Below are positions 1 to 7,233 of a stretch of 41,551 bases of DNA, in pieces; position 1 is the stretch's first letter, and every line of letters starts with the position of its first letter. The notes under the pieces were generated by a model. The model was given only the letters and a program-made list of their open reading frames with translations. It was not told the origin of the DNA and ran no database searches. This stretch comes from a virus. The position numbers and the translations under genes are program-made. Location of the stretch: the IMG/VR virus record IMGVR_UViG_3300036846_000457, positions 1 to 41,551 of that record, one strand, 5' to 3'.

Positions 1-186
1 GTGCTTCACCAGGACTCAATCTTTTAAGTGGAACTCCAAACGCTGCACATTCCTCAGCAATCCATTTTGCGCAATTATCAAGCATGTTTGGATGTTGATC
101 CCATTCAGCTGTTGACCAAGCAGCGAATGCACACAACTCCATTTGAACCGCAACAGGATTGTAGTTTGCAGCAGTCCAAGCTTTGT
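1..186. repeat. Terminal direct repeat, left copy
   Basis: Bases 1-186 match 41366-41551 with a single difference, A at 59 against G at 41424. The difference is the third base of an Ile codon in the endolysin (ATT against ATC) and is silent. Removing one copy gives a 41365 bp circle in which the endolysin frame is continuous. The repeat is therefore either assembly overlap of a circular or permuted genome or a genuine short terminal redundancy; because it lies inside a coding region, assembly overlap is the simpler reading. Confidence 0.95.
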
Positions 187-394
187 TAGGACGTTCTACA
201 TAAATACCGACTGTATTAACTTTATCATCAGCACCAGCATGACTAGAAACTTCATTTGCTGAATTAGCGAAAAAGTTGCCAAGTGATTCAATTGTTCTTG
301 CACCTTCAGCAGTATGGATAACTACCAATCTAACGCCAGATCCTCCACGACTTGAGTAACAAGGTGAAGGCATAGGCACTCGAGTAAGAGTCAC
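1..394 (-). CDS. Endolysin, N-acetylmuramoyl-L-alanine amidase (N-terminal part, cut by the window edge)
   Basis: This is the 5' part of the lysin that cleaves host peptidoglycan at the end of infection. It starts with GTG at 394-392, overlapping by one base the stop of the gene before it (TAGTG). The rest is at 40917-41365; together they give 280 codons with no frame break. Residues 1-165 resemble the Amidase_2 fold: VVIHTAEG carries the likely zinc ligand His27, and the region around QHIDLG and GHVDCG (His151 with Asp153 or Cys154) supplies the others. The family removes the stem peptide from muramic acid. The start is shorter than any ATG alternative would allow, since the first ATG lies inside the fold. 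Confidence 0.9.
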   Translation of the reverse strand, partial: MTLTRVPMPSPCYSSRGGSGVRLVVIHTAEGARTIESLGNFFANSANEVSSHAGADDKVNTVGIYVERPNKAWTAANYNPVAVQMELCAFAAWSTAEWDQHPNMLDNCAKWIAEECAAFGVPLKRLSPGEA

Positions 395-600
395 TAGCGT
401 TCTCCCTCATATCCAATTTCTTCATCAATTACTTTTTCTTTTATCCAATCCTTGAATGGACCATCTATAAGATCTGGAGTTGTATCAGGATGAACTGGTT
501 CTTCTTTTGGTTCTTTACGAGGTTTTGGCCATTTGATATCACGATCAAATGCTTCTCGTGGAATGTCCAATTGTTCATCAGGCTGGCCAGAGCTGGTCAT
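394..600 (-). CDS. Small charged proline-rich protein upstream of the endolysin
   Basis: This is a 68-residue hydrophilic protein of unknown function. ATG at 600-598 follows a good ribosome binding site (GAGAGGAG), which decides this start over an upstream ATG lying in the end of the fibre gene. It has a middle stretch rich in Lys, Pro and Glu and an acidic C-terminus; no membrane segment or cysteine motif is visible. Its stop overlaps the GTG of the endolysin by one base, so the two are translationally coupled, and it may belong with the fibre or lysis genes. No family was recognised. Confidence 0.7.
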   Translation of the reverse strand: MTSSGQPDEQLDIPREAFDRDIKWPKPRKEPKEEPVHPDTTPDLIDGPFKDWIKEKVIDEEIGYEGER

Positions 601-634
601 ATTATTGTCTCCTCTCGATAGACGTATATCATGG

Positions 635-1915
635 TCAGAAGCCACCTACGTCATCAGCTGACATGAAGCCCGAATTGCCCAGGATCTTGGTGTTGCTCCC
701 ACCGACCGCCTGGATGGTGACCTGTATCCCGCTCGGGTAGTCGCCAGGGCAGTCCCAGGTGCTGGCTCCGAACCCACTGATGGCCTCACCAACAACCCTG
801 TTCGCTTCCACGATCATGAAGTACGGTGCCTCCGCGTTGCTAGGCAAGTTCAGACGCAGCGAGTTCGCTCCCCCGCCACCGCTCTGCGCTCGTAGCATTA
901 CACTGATTCGGTAGCGGCGATTGGCCTGAAAGTGACCTGGGATGCTACCATTCCAGACAGGGTTGCTACCAACTATGTCGCTGGCTGGCCCCTTCACCCG
1001 GCCGACAAAACCTAGCGGCATCGACCAGGGAATTGTAGCTGGAGGACCTATTTCTCCTTGAGGTCCTTGCGGACCTGTTTCTCCTTGAGGCCCAGTGGCA
1101 CCTACTGGTCCTTGAGGTCCTGGAACAGTTGAAGCAGGTCCTGTAGGTCCTGTATCACCAGTTGCTCCAGTGGCACCTACTGGTCCTTGAATACCTTGCG
1201 GTCCTTGTGGACCAGGTACAGTTGAATCAGCACCTGGAGGACCGGTAGCTCCTGTGTTACCAATTGCTCCAGTGGCACCTACTGGTCCTTGAGCACCTTC
1301 TGGACCTTGAATTCCTTGAGGACCTTGTGGACCAGGAACAGTTGAATCAGCACCTGGAGGACCTTCTGGACCAGGAACAGTTGAATCAGCACCTGGAGGA
1401 CCTTCTGGACCAGGAACAGTTGAATCAGCACCTGGAGGACCGGTAGCTCCTGTAGGTCCTATATCGCCTGTTTCTCCTGTTTCTCCTTGTGGGCCAACAG
1501 GTCCTGGAACAGTTGAATCAGCACCTGGAGGACCGGTAGCTCCTGTAGGTCCTTGCGGACCAGGCACAGTTGAATCAGCACCTGGAGGACCTTGTGGGCC
1601 AGTATCACCAGTTAAACCTGGAGGACCTGGAATAATTGACTCCGGTCCTATAGGTCCTTCTGGTCCTGGTGGCCCTGTTTCTCCTGGAGGTCCTTGTGGT
1701 CCTTGAGGTCCTTCTGGACCCGGCGGCCCTCCTGGATCTCCAGGTGGTCCTTGAGGCCCTGTTGGCCCAGGAGCTCCCGCTGGTCCTGGTGTACCAGCCG
1801 GTCCTGTCGCACCTGGTGGTCCTTGAGGACCTGTATCAACAATGGCTATAGTACCAGCAGCTTGATCAACTTTAATAGTTTGTGTTCTGTTGAGTACAGC
1901 GATGTCACTACTCAT
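635..1915 (-). CDS. Collagen-like tail fibre with C-terminal adhesin head
   Basis: This 426-residue protein has three parts: an N-terminal segment of about 28 residues, a Gly-X-Y collagen-like stalk at about residues 29-292, and a C-terminal globular domain of about 134 residues. Collagen-like stalks in phages form trimeric fibres; the globular tip is the likely receptor binder. The tip is homologous to the tip of the protein at 30066-30914. The ATG at 1915-1913 overlaps the previous stop (ATGA). The DNA of the tip, about 638-1040, is clearly GC-richer than its surroundings, suggesting recombination at the stalk and tip boundary. Receptor binding is inferred from architecture only. Confidence 0.88.
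   Translation of the reverse strand: MSSDIAVLNRTQTIKVDQAAGTIAIVDTGPQGPPGATGPAGTPGPAGAPGPTGPQGPPGDPGGPPGPEGPQGPQGPPGETGPPGPEGPIGPESIIPGPPGLTGDTGPQGPPGADSTVPGPQGPTGATGPPGADSTVPGPVGPQGETGETGDIGPTGATGPPGADSTVPGPEGPPGADSTVPGPEGPPGADSTVPGPQGPQGIQGPEGAQGPVGATGAIGNTGATGPPGADSTVPGPQGPQGIQGPVGATGATGDTGPTGPASTVPGPQGPVGATGPQGETGPQGPQGEIGPPATIPWSMPLGFVGRVKGPASDIVGSNPVWNGSIPGHFQANRRYRISVMLRAQSGGGGANSLRLNLPSNAEAPYFMIVEANRVVGEAISGFGASTWDCPGDYPSGIQVTIQAVGGSNTKILGNSGFMSADDVGGF
1200..1610 (-). repeat. Tandem and interspersed repeats in the collagen stalk
   Basis: The stalk DNA contains near-identical units coding for [11 protein letters not shown]. Six copies of GADSTVPGP and one variant are present; three lie in direct tandem of 39 bp at about 1327-1440. 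Such arrays change length readily by slippage or recombination, so fibre length could vary between phage individuals. Confidence 0.85.
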
Positions 1916-2106
1916 GGTGTTACCCAACCAACATCATAATCATTATCAGAAAGTTTAGCTAATACTTGTCCAGTTGTTCCACCTGGAGGAATTGTTGGAG
2001 GCCCTGGAGGACCTGGAGGGCCAGCATTAGTTATAGCTACAGCACCACCAGCTGGCTCAACTATGATGTGATCTGTTTTAGATAATACAATAGTCTGACT
2101 ACTCAT
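1912..2106 (-). CDS. Short collagen-like fibre or baseplate protein
   Basis: This 64-residue protein begins with a segment ([16 protein letters not shown]) resembling the start of the next fibre protein ([16 protein letters not shown]). It has one short GPPGPPGPP stretch and then a segment ending DVGWVTP, of a kind often found before fibre repeats. It overlaps both neighbours by ATGA junctions, so all three genes are translated as a coupled set. It looks like a miniature version of the long fibre, perhaps a stub left by domain shuffling or an adaptor sharing the same docking surface. Confidence 0.75.
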   Translation of the reverse strand: MSSQTIVLSKTDHIIVEPAGGAVAITNAGPPGPPGPPTIPPGGTTGQVLAKLSDNDYDVGWVTP

Positions 2107-2423
2107 TCAGTCACCGACCCTCTAAAACTAACTTCAAGTGCTTGATCGAAAACGGCGTATGGTTCGTTACCACTTAAACGTTTAAGATCCATGTATCCAC
2201 TGTTAGCTTTGATCTGACTAGTCTCAAGATCATCCAATCTCAAAACAAGTTCGCCATCTGTACCATCTGTCTTGAATGAAACTTGCCAACTTGCAAGGAG
2301 TGGCGAGGCAATGTCTGGCTCAGAACGAATTTCGCTGGTAATAGTATCAGCAGAAACGTCAAATCCAAGACTTACAGTTAGAATATTCGTTCTATTCTTA
2401 TGAACAATGACCTTGCTGCTCAT
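2103..2423 (-). CDS. Putative baseplate or minor tail protein
   Basis: This 106-residue protein is predicted to be all-beta, with the segments VSADTITSEIRS, VSFKTDGTDGELVLRLDD and GYMDLKRLSG. Similar short proteins accompany fibre genes in many siphoviruses and are thought to be structural; the function here is inferred from position. It is the first gene of the late fibre and lysis set, 185 bp after the early genes, with a clear ribosome binding site (AGGAG) before ATG at 2423. Its first residues (MSSKVIV) match the MSS start pattern of the two following genes. Confidence 0.7.
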   Translation of the reverse strand: MSSKVIVHKNRTNILTVSLGFDVSADTITSEIRSEPDIASPLLASWQVSFKTDGTDGELVLRLDDLETSQIKANSGYMDLKRLSGNEPYAVFDQALEVSFRGSVTE

Positions 2424-2608
2424 ACTTTCTCCTATTCCCGCTGACTCACTCCGGAAACATTCCTACAATAGTCCCCCCGGGGAATTTTTTGAGGGTCCGG
2501 CGATGCAGAGGGGGGGTATATATTGCGAGCCCTCCCCCCCTGGGGGTGGTAACTCCAAGTTTCAAAATTTTTTTTCTTAAATTCAAATCCTTTACTACAA
2601 ATTTTTTT
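2424..2608 (-). promoter_or_regulatory. Intergenic region at the start of the late module, GC-rich core
   Basis: This is a non-coding gap between the early genes and the first fibre gene. It holds runs of C and G on both strands at 2473-2546, including a near-palindromic CCCCCAGGGGGGG on the minus strand, and the element TCCCCCCGGGGAATTTTTT at 2472-2490. The same element, one base shorter, occurs at 21833-21850 at the other end of the late module. Position suggests a late promoter, a packaging (cos or pac) site or a regulatory site. No TTCGCA-N14-TATAAT promoter is present here. Confidence 0.5.
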
Positions 2609-2857
2609 TCATTCATTAATTTCTTTTGTAACTTTTTTAAAAATTCCTGAAACGTTCTCCTTTACTATATCATCTATTGCCTGCTCCACCGCTAGATCCT
2701 CATCAGCTTCACTCAATTGATCTGAAAGCTTAACAATTCGTGCAAGGTATGAACAACTATGGTGACCGCTTGATACATCATATGCATACCATGCTGCAAA
2801 GTTATCGAAAGGAGAATGTGGATTGTCTATTGTGGTAAGCATTGACTTAGTAACCAT
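2609..2857 (-). CDS. Conserved phage protein of unknown function
   Basis: This 82-residue soluble protein carries the string DNPHSPFDNFAAWYAYD and SCSYLARI followed by an acidic helical half. I recognise this layout from small proteins of many siphoviruses but know no assigned function. The ATG at 2857 follows a GAGAGAG stretch; a TTG one codon upstream is less likely. It lies 13 bases after the RNA polymerase-like gene, so the two are probably co-transcribed and it could act with that protein, though nothing in the sequence proves this. Confidence 0.75.
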   Translation of the reverse strand: MVTKSMLTTIDNPHSPFDNFAAWYAYDVSSGHHSCSYLARIVKLSDQLSEADEDLAVEQAIDDIVKENVSGIFKKVTKEINE

Positions 2858-2870
2858 CAATCATTCTCTC

Positions 2871-5564
2871 TCATTGAACTGTTGATCTATCCAATGTACT
2901 AAGTGATACACCAAGTGCAGCTGCTACATCAGCTCTACTATAACCAGACGCAAGCATAGCTTGAGCTCTTAGAGTCTTAGCATTAGTCATAAGTATCTTG
3001 TCTTTAGGCGCAGCATGGTCACGTACTACATCCATGTTAGCATGTGTTAGTATCTCACTTAGTTTAGAATTACTTATAGCACCGGCTTGAATAGCTTCCC
3101 ATTCCTTATCTGTTATTACTATCTTCTTCTTATTAGCACCGGTACGACGGCGGGCTTCTTCTAAAGCCTGGTACTTAATCTTAGTCTCGGTCTTAGCATC
3201 CATTCCTGGGTTGTAGTTCCTCTTAGTTTTCACTGTGCTATTGGCAATTAACTGGGCCTGCCGTTCAAGAGGGGCGTTTGATTTGGATAGGGCCAATTTA
3301 GAATCGAGGGAGGCTACTTCAGAATGGTATGCCCTTTTAGCAGATGGGTTGTATTTAGAAGGGGGAGTTTTAATTGCAGTAAGACGAGCCTCATTAGCCA
3401 TAGCCTTAAGCTTATTAGAATGCTGGGCATAATACAATTCCATTGTGGTACCGGATGAAAGAGTACGAGCATCTGGGGTAATGGCTAATCTCTCAACCTT
3501 TGATTGGATTGGTTTACCAGTTCTCCAATGTACTCTGCCTGTTGGCTCGTATACCTTCTCACCAGTAGTTTTGCTAATAGGACCCCCACTTTTCTGAGAC
3601 CGGGGTCTAAATTCTGGTACACGTACCTCGGCTCCTGCTCTAGAGATTAGAGTAGCCGCGCCACCCTTACCATCTGGTTGACGCTGGTATTCTTCCTTAA
3701 GTGCTTTGATATTATTCTCGTTATAAGATAGTCTGTAATTTAAATCATGTTTCTCAGCATCAATAACAACCATAGAATGTTTAATAGCTCTAGCTATCTT
3801 ATCATGACTAGCACCTTGAATAGTCATATCAGTAATAAGATTAGAAATAATACCCATCTCTGTTTGAGTATTACGCATTGGCTTCATACCAGGATGAGCA
3901 GGATAAGCTGTATGCGGGTCAAAGTTCTTAAGTTCTGCAAGAGCAGGAGTTGTTATAATCTTTCTTGATCTATTTGGAATAACCAAAACAGTATCACCAT
4001 CAAAGTCTGCACCAGACAAATGCTTGGCTACTTCATGATTAATACCAATAGCATCTCTTGCATTACCTAAAAGTTTTCTTGCATCAGAATGATTATTATT
4101 AACAACTAATTCAGGTATCTCAAACGTTCCACCATGTGGATGTCTAATCAAAACAACTACATCACCATTTTTAAAACTAGGGGCATAAACTTGAGTGGAT
4201 GGGAGGGATTGAACTGGAAGAAGAACTTTAACAGCTTGACCTGGCATAGCAGCAGCTTTTAAATCTACAGCTGCTGAATCAGTGGCATCAGCAAAATCAT
4301 TCAACAATCTTTTACGAACAGTAGGATTTGTAAGAGAGTTTATGTTTTCATAAATGTTTTGTCTCTGTTCATAAGTCATATCAAGTTGTGACTTAGCAAG
4401 CATCGGGCTTTGTTTAGACAACATCTGTGATGATAAACTTCTAGTCCACGTATCCCAATTACCTTCAACAGCTCCAGATTCTGGTTCACCTTCTTTGCCA
4501 CCAACAATATTCATTACTGATATTGGTTTAGCATCTCTATGCCCAGGGCGATCTACAATTTGACGAGTAATAGATCCAAATGGAAGATCTGGGTCAGTAG
4601 ATAAAGGTTTCATAGCATCCAATTTATTACCAGTATCATGCTTAGATGTATTAAATTGAAGATCTACGCCAGTTGGTAGACCATCTTTATACATAGCCAT
4701 ACCTTTTAAATAATGCCCATCACCAACTTGAACACGAACCTGAGCATATGGTGTTCCTCCAAGAGAAACATCTGAAACTCCTGGGCGAACATAAATCACA
4801 CCATCTGCTTTAGCTCCACCATCTGGGCCATAAACAACATCAACTCTCTTTTTATCAATTGCAAGAGGACCAGAAGGCTTTGTGTAAGACTTTCCACCAT
4901 CTTCAGAAAAATTACTAATCTGCTGAATCTTTTCTGGGTTTTGCCAAACTTCTTTTTGCGTTGACCCAGGAAGACCAAGAATTTTCATTCTTGTATCTTT
5001 CCCAGTAGCAATCTGTCTTACATTAACTGCGTGAACTTCATACCCTTGTTGCTTAAGCATTTCTACTGCAGTGTCTAATCTTGTTGAGCTAACACCAAGA
5101 TAATTTTCTACACCTTTTCCAACATCAATAAAGCCTTTTTCATCAACTTGTGATTTAAGCATATTAGAAGTTGATATAAGAATATCATTATTGGCGTTTT
5201 CGCCTTGCTTCAAATAATTTCTTACAGTTGATTCTGGTTGCCCCATTCTTTTAGCTATGGCATTAGTTGAATATCCTTTTTCTTTTAATCTTTGAGCCTG
5301 AGCAATATCAGATTGTCTTTGTTGATTTTTCTCAATTGAAATTGTTGCACGAAGCTGAGTTGTTGACATTCCCATGCCTTTAGCGATATCAGCTTCGCTC
5401 ATACCTTTTGCTTTTAATTCTCTTACTCGTTGACTAAATACTTGATTTCTAGTGTTAGTATCTTCTTTATTAGAATCACCCCAACCACCAGAACCCCAAG
5501 GATAACGACCAGAATGCCGTGGTGTTCCATAATGAGCTAGGTATTCTTCTTCAGTAATTATCAT
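2871..5564 (-). CDS. YonO-like single-chain RNA polymerase with helix-turn-helix domains
   Basis: This 897-residue protein shows the double-psi beta-barrel RNA polymerase signature ADFDGD at residues 519-524, whose Asp residues hold the catalytic magnesium in the beta-prime family. A preceding barrel-like part (about 285-310) contains HYLKGMAMYKDGLP with lysines expected in the second barrel. Helix-turn-helix-like segments lie at about 41-75, 90-118 and 866-893. The N-terminus carries HYGTPRHSGRYPWGSG, a tag seen on many phage proteins. The family is known from SPbeta YonO, which transcribes late genes. The ATG follows GAGGAGGTGTTTC. It is placed last but one before the late module. The polymerase call rests on motif and layout; the specific targets are inferred. 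Confidence 0.75.
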   Translation of the reverse strand: MIITEEEYLAHYGTPRHSGRYPWGSGGWGDSNKEDTNTRNQVFSQRVRELKAKGMSEADIAKGMGMSTTQLRATISIEKNQQRQSDIAQAQRLKEKGYSTNAIAKRMGQPESTVRNYLKQGENANNDILISTSNMLKSQVDEKGFIDVGKGVENYLGVSSTRLDTAVEMLKQQGYEVHAVNVRQIATGKDTRMKILGLPGSTQKEVWQNPEKIQQISNFSEDGGKSYTKPSGPLAIDKKRVDVVYGPDGGAKADGVIYVRPGVSDVSLGGTPYAQVRVQVGDGHYLKGMAMYKDGLPTGVDLQFNTSKHDTGNKLDAMKPLSTDPDLPFGSITRQIVDRPGHRDAKPISVMNIVGGKEGEPESGAVEGNWDTWTRSLSSQMLSKQSPMLAKSQLDMTYEQRQNIYENINSLTNPTVRKRLLNDFADATDSAAVDLKAAAMPGQAVKVLLPVQSLPSTQVYAPSFKNGDVVVLIRHPHGGTFEIPELVVNNNHSDARKLLGNARDAIGINHEVAKHLSGADFDGDTVLVIPNRSRKIITTPALAELKNFDPHTAYPAHPGMKPMRNTQTEMGIISNLITDMTIQGASHDKIARAIKHSMVVIDAEKHDLNYRLSYNENNIKALKEEYQRQPDGKGGAATLISRAGAEVRVPEFRPRSQKSGGPISKTTGEKVYEPTGRVHWRTGKPIQSKVERLAITPDARTLSSGTTMELYYAQHSNKLKAMANEARLTAIKTPPSKYNPSAKRAYHSEVASLDSKLALSKSNAPLERQAQLIANSTVKTKRNYNPGMDAKTETKIKYQALEEARRRTGANKKKIVITDKEWEAIQAGAISNSKLSEILTHANMDVVRDHAAPKDKILMTNAKTLRAQAMLASGYSRADVAAALGVSLSTLDRSTVQ

Positions 5565-5576
5565 GAAACACCTCCT

Positions 5577-6137
5577 CTAGAATCTATCAGATACTTTTAT
5601 CGCTTCGATCTGTTTGTCGAAATCTATAATTGTATTCATAATTTCCATTATTGTTTCTGAATATGGTTCGAACACTCTAACTTCATCTCTCTGATAAATA
5701 CGAAGTTCAACCTCAATTGAAAATGGATCAACGCTATATTCTAAACAAAATAATGCAGCATAAATTTCAAGTTGATGCTCTGAAGTTGGTGTCACGCCAG
5801 TTTTCAAATCATGAATTCTTAATTTATTTCTCCGAAAACTAATTGTATCAGCCATGCCAAAACAATTATCTGAGTAAAATAATATTTGCTCGCATTCCAT
5901 TTTATATCCAATGGCATCATTAACATAAGTTGCTAATGATTTATTTACTCTTGATAATCTGACACCAAGTCTTATTGCTTCATGAGCAAGCGCATGTAAA
6001 TCACTTCCTCTTCTTGCTGCCATAGAAGCGGCAAATCTTAGTTCTAGTTTTTCATCATTATAATTAAGCCAATGATAATTGCTAGGACTAAGAAACGCGT
6101 GGCGGCCGTATAACTCCGAATGCGCATTGAAGATCAT
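5577..6137 (-). CDS. PD-(D/E)XK nuclease, RecB/Cas4-like
   Basis: This 186-residue protein fits the RecB-family exonuclease fold: RRGSDLHALAHEAI near the start, a Glu in the KMECEQILFYSD segment, an Asp in CFGMADTISF, and the core IHDLKTG followed by HQLEIYAALF. The DLKTG and Q-x-x-x-Y motifs are diagnostic of PD-(D/E)XK enzymes. The likely role is DNA end processing in replication or recombination. I chose ATG at 6137 because AGGAGG lies nine bases upstream; an ATG at 6155 lacks this. It overlaps the VRR-NUC gene upstream by 50 bases and is followed 12 bases later by the RNA polymerase-like gene. Confidence 0.85.
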   Translation of the reverse strand: MIFNAHSELYGRHAFLSPSNYHWLNYNDEKLELRFAASMAARRGSDLHALAHEAIRLGVRLSRVNKSLATYVNDAIGYKMECEQILFYSDNCFGMADTISFRRNKLRIHDLKTGVTPTSEHQLEIYAALFCLEYSVDPFSIEVELRIYQRDEVRVFEPYSETIMEIMNTIIDFDKQIEAIKVSDRF

Positions 6138-6399
6138 ACAGCACATCCTCCTCATTATCCGGACTTATAAAAGATGCAAAAGACATGCTGTCCAACAAAC
6201 GAATGTAATGATTCTGATTTGGTCGAAGATATGATACCCCAGAAAGCTTAACTTCAAGCATAGCCCACATATTAGAAAACAAAATTATAAGGTCTGGAAT
6301 ACCAGGTTTATAGCTAGAATCATTCTTTAAAACAATACAACCAGGAAACAAAGATTCAAGTTTTCTTATAAGTTTTGTTTGATATTGAGCTTCTCTCAT
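6088..6399 (-). CDS. VRR-NUC domain endonuclease
   Basis: This 103-residue protein matches the short VRR-NUC nuclease type found in phages. GIPDLIILF contains Asp36, MLEVKLSG contains Glu49 and Lys51, and the Q in RPNQNHYI completes the PD-(D/E)XK core. Family members act on branched or flap DNA. The ATG at 6399 follows ACGGGG. The 3' end overlaps the next nuclease gene by 50 bases in another frame. A degenerate member of the phage promoter family lies upstream at 6442-6467, and this is the first gene behind it. Confidence 0.85.
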   Translation of the reverse strand: MREAQYQTKLIRKLESLFPGCIVLKNDSSYKPGIPDLIILFSNMWAMLEVKLSGVSYLRPNQNHYIRLLDSMSFASFISPDNEEDVLYDLQCAFGVIRPPRVS

Positions 6400-6441
6400 G
6401 GGCTACCCCGTAGAAAATATAGAAACTCTACCTACCTCTCC

Positions 6442-6467
6442 AATATATGCGTTGTTTTTTTGGACAC
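6442..6467 (-). promoter_or_regulatory. Degenerate promoter of the phage family (P10)
   Basis: On the minus strand the order is GTGTCC, 14 bases, TATATT, then GGAGAG. Part of the spacer (AAAAAAACAACGC) is the same as in the promoters at 20457 and 20584. The upstream box departs from TTCGCA, so activity may be weaker. It would drive the VRR-NUC, exonuclease and RNA polymerase-like genes. Confidence 0.5.
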
Positions 6468-6477
6468 TTTGTATATT

Positions 6478-6993
6478 TTAGACAACATAAGCAAATTTTT
6501 GATGAGTGGGGAAAGTTAAGAGACCATTATAAATAGATTCCATAATGTTTTGACAAAGAAGTCCATGGGTCATAGCAACTTCAATATAATTTCTATATTC
6601 TCTTAAAGTAGCTCGATCAACAATAGGACCATAAAAATACCAATTTGGAACATTAAAGAATTGTCTTGTGTAATGCCATGCAAACCACCTAGGCCTCCAT
6701 ACTATGTTATCTACATGTAAATTTAGTTTATCTCCATCTAACAATATTGGTGTATTGAATAATTCGTTTTCTCCTTCAACAAAAGTTCTAGCAACGATTC
6801 CTTTTGCTGAAAACCTAAACTGATGACCATCTTTCATAAGACCAACAGTTAAATCTCCATTCATTGTGGGGGACAACTTCATTTCTCTTCCGGTTCTAAC
6901 ATTGAAGAATCTTCCATAATTACTAACTTCATAATTCGGAAAATCATCAATTGTTTTTCTAATTTCTGCAACAATTTCGGGGTGTGCTAACAT
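6478..6993 (-). CDS. NUMOD4-like protein, HNH endonuclease relative
   Basis: In this 171-residue protein, FPNYEVSNYGRFFNVRTG is a typical NUMOD4 DNA-binding motif, followed by a segment ending KGIVARTFVEG that in homing endonucleases leads into the HNH core. Here the expected core is only weakly kept (NLHVDNIVWRPRW) and no clear pair of catalytic His residues is seen. It may be a degenerate homing nuclease or a DNA-binding derivative. It stands alone between two non-coding gaps, consistent with insertion as a mobile nuclease gene. The ATG at 6993 has only a weak ribosome binding site. Confidence 0.65.
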   Translation of the reverse strand: MLAHPEIVAEIRKTIDDFPNYEVSNYGRFFNVRTGREMKLSPTMNGDLTVGLMKDGHQFRFSAKGIVARTFVEGENELFNTPILLDGDKLNLHVDNIVWRPRWFAWHYTRQFFNVPNWYFYGPIVDRATLREYRNYIEVAMTHGLLCQNIMESIYNGLLTFPTHQKFAYVV

Positions 6994-7170
6994 TGAATTA
7001 CCTATTTCAATAGATTTTTAATCATAAGGGACTTTCAGTTAATTTTTTCCGGCATTTCGGCGTATATTTATTTCAAAAAACTTTTTTATTATTTTGAATT
7101 TTGTATATTATTTATCCATTTATATACAATAGTATTATTATAACTTAAGATAAAGATAATAAATGCCAGG
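6994..7170 (-). promoter_or_regulatory. AT-rich intergenic region with TTGTATAT inverted repeat
   Basis: This stretch is very AT-rich and codes for nothing convincing. It holds an 8 bp inverted repeat, TTGTATAT at 7101-7108 and ATATACAA at 7122-7129, around a 13-base centre. Similar words occur at about 6470-6478 and 8682-8692. It could be an operator or part of the promoter for the NUMOD4 gene. Confidence 0.4.
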
Positions 7171-7233
7171 GTGCCGTAAATGGATGTTTCTCCTGGTCAG
7201 GAGCCGGCGTTTACCCGTCAAACCATACGGCAC
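7171..7233 (-). ncRNA. Possible structured RNA element, three-way junction
   Basis: The segment begins directly after the helicase stop codon. Outer arms GTGCCGTA and TACGGCAC (7171-7178 and 7226-7233) pair perfectly and enclose two hairpins: CTCCT-GGTC-AGGAG at 7190-7203 and GTTT-ACCCGTC-AAAC at 7209-7223. There is no T-run right after it on the minus strand, so it is not a standard terminator. It may stabilise the 3' end or be processed. The strand is inferred from the surrounding genes. Confidence 0.5.

Noticed and set aside
1264-1939. Open frames in other frames of the collagen stalk
   Set aside because: The Gly-X-Y codon bias opens alternative frames; the products are repetitive and have no start signals.
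2460-2560. A definite cos site in the GC-rich gap
   Set aside because: The composition is suggestive but the site is about 6 kb of late genes away from the large terminase, the element has a second copy at 21833, and no DNA-end data exist. Kept only as one option.
7171-7233. Hammerhead or other known ribozyme
   Set aside because: GAAAC is present next to a hairpin, but the CTGANGA core is absent, so no known class can be claimed.
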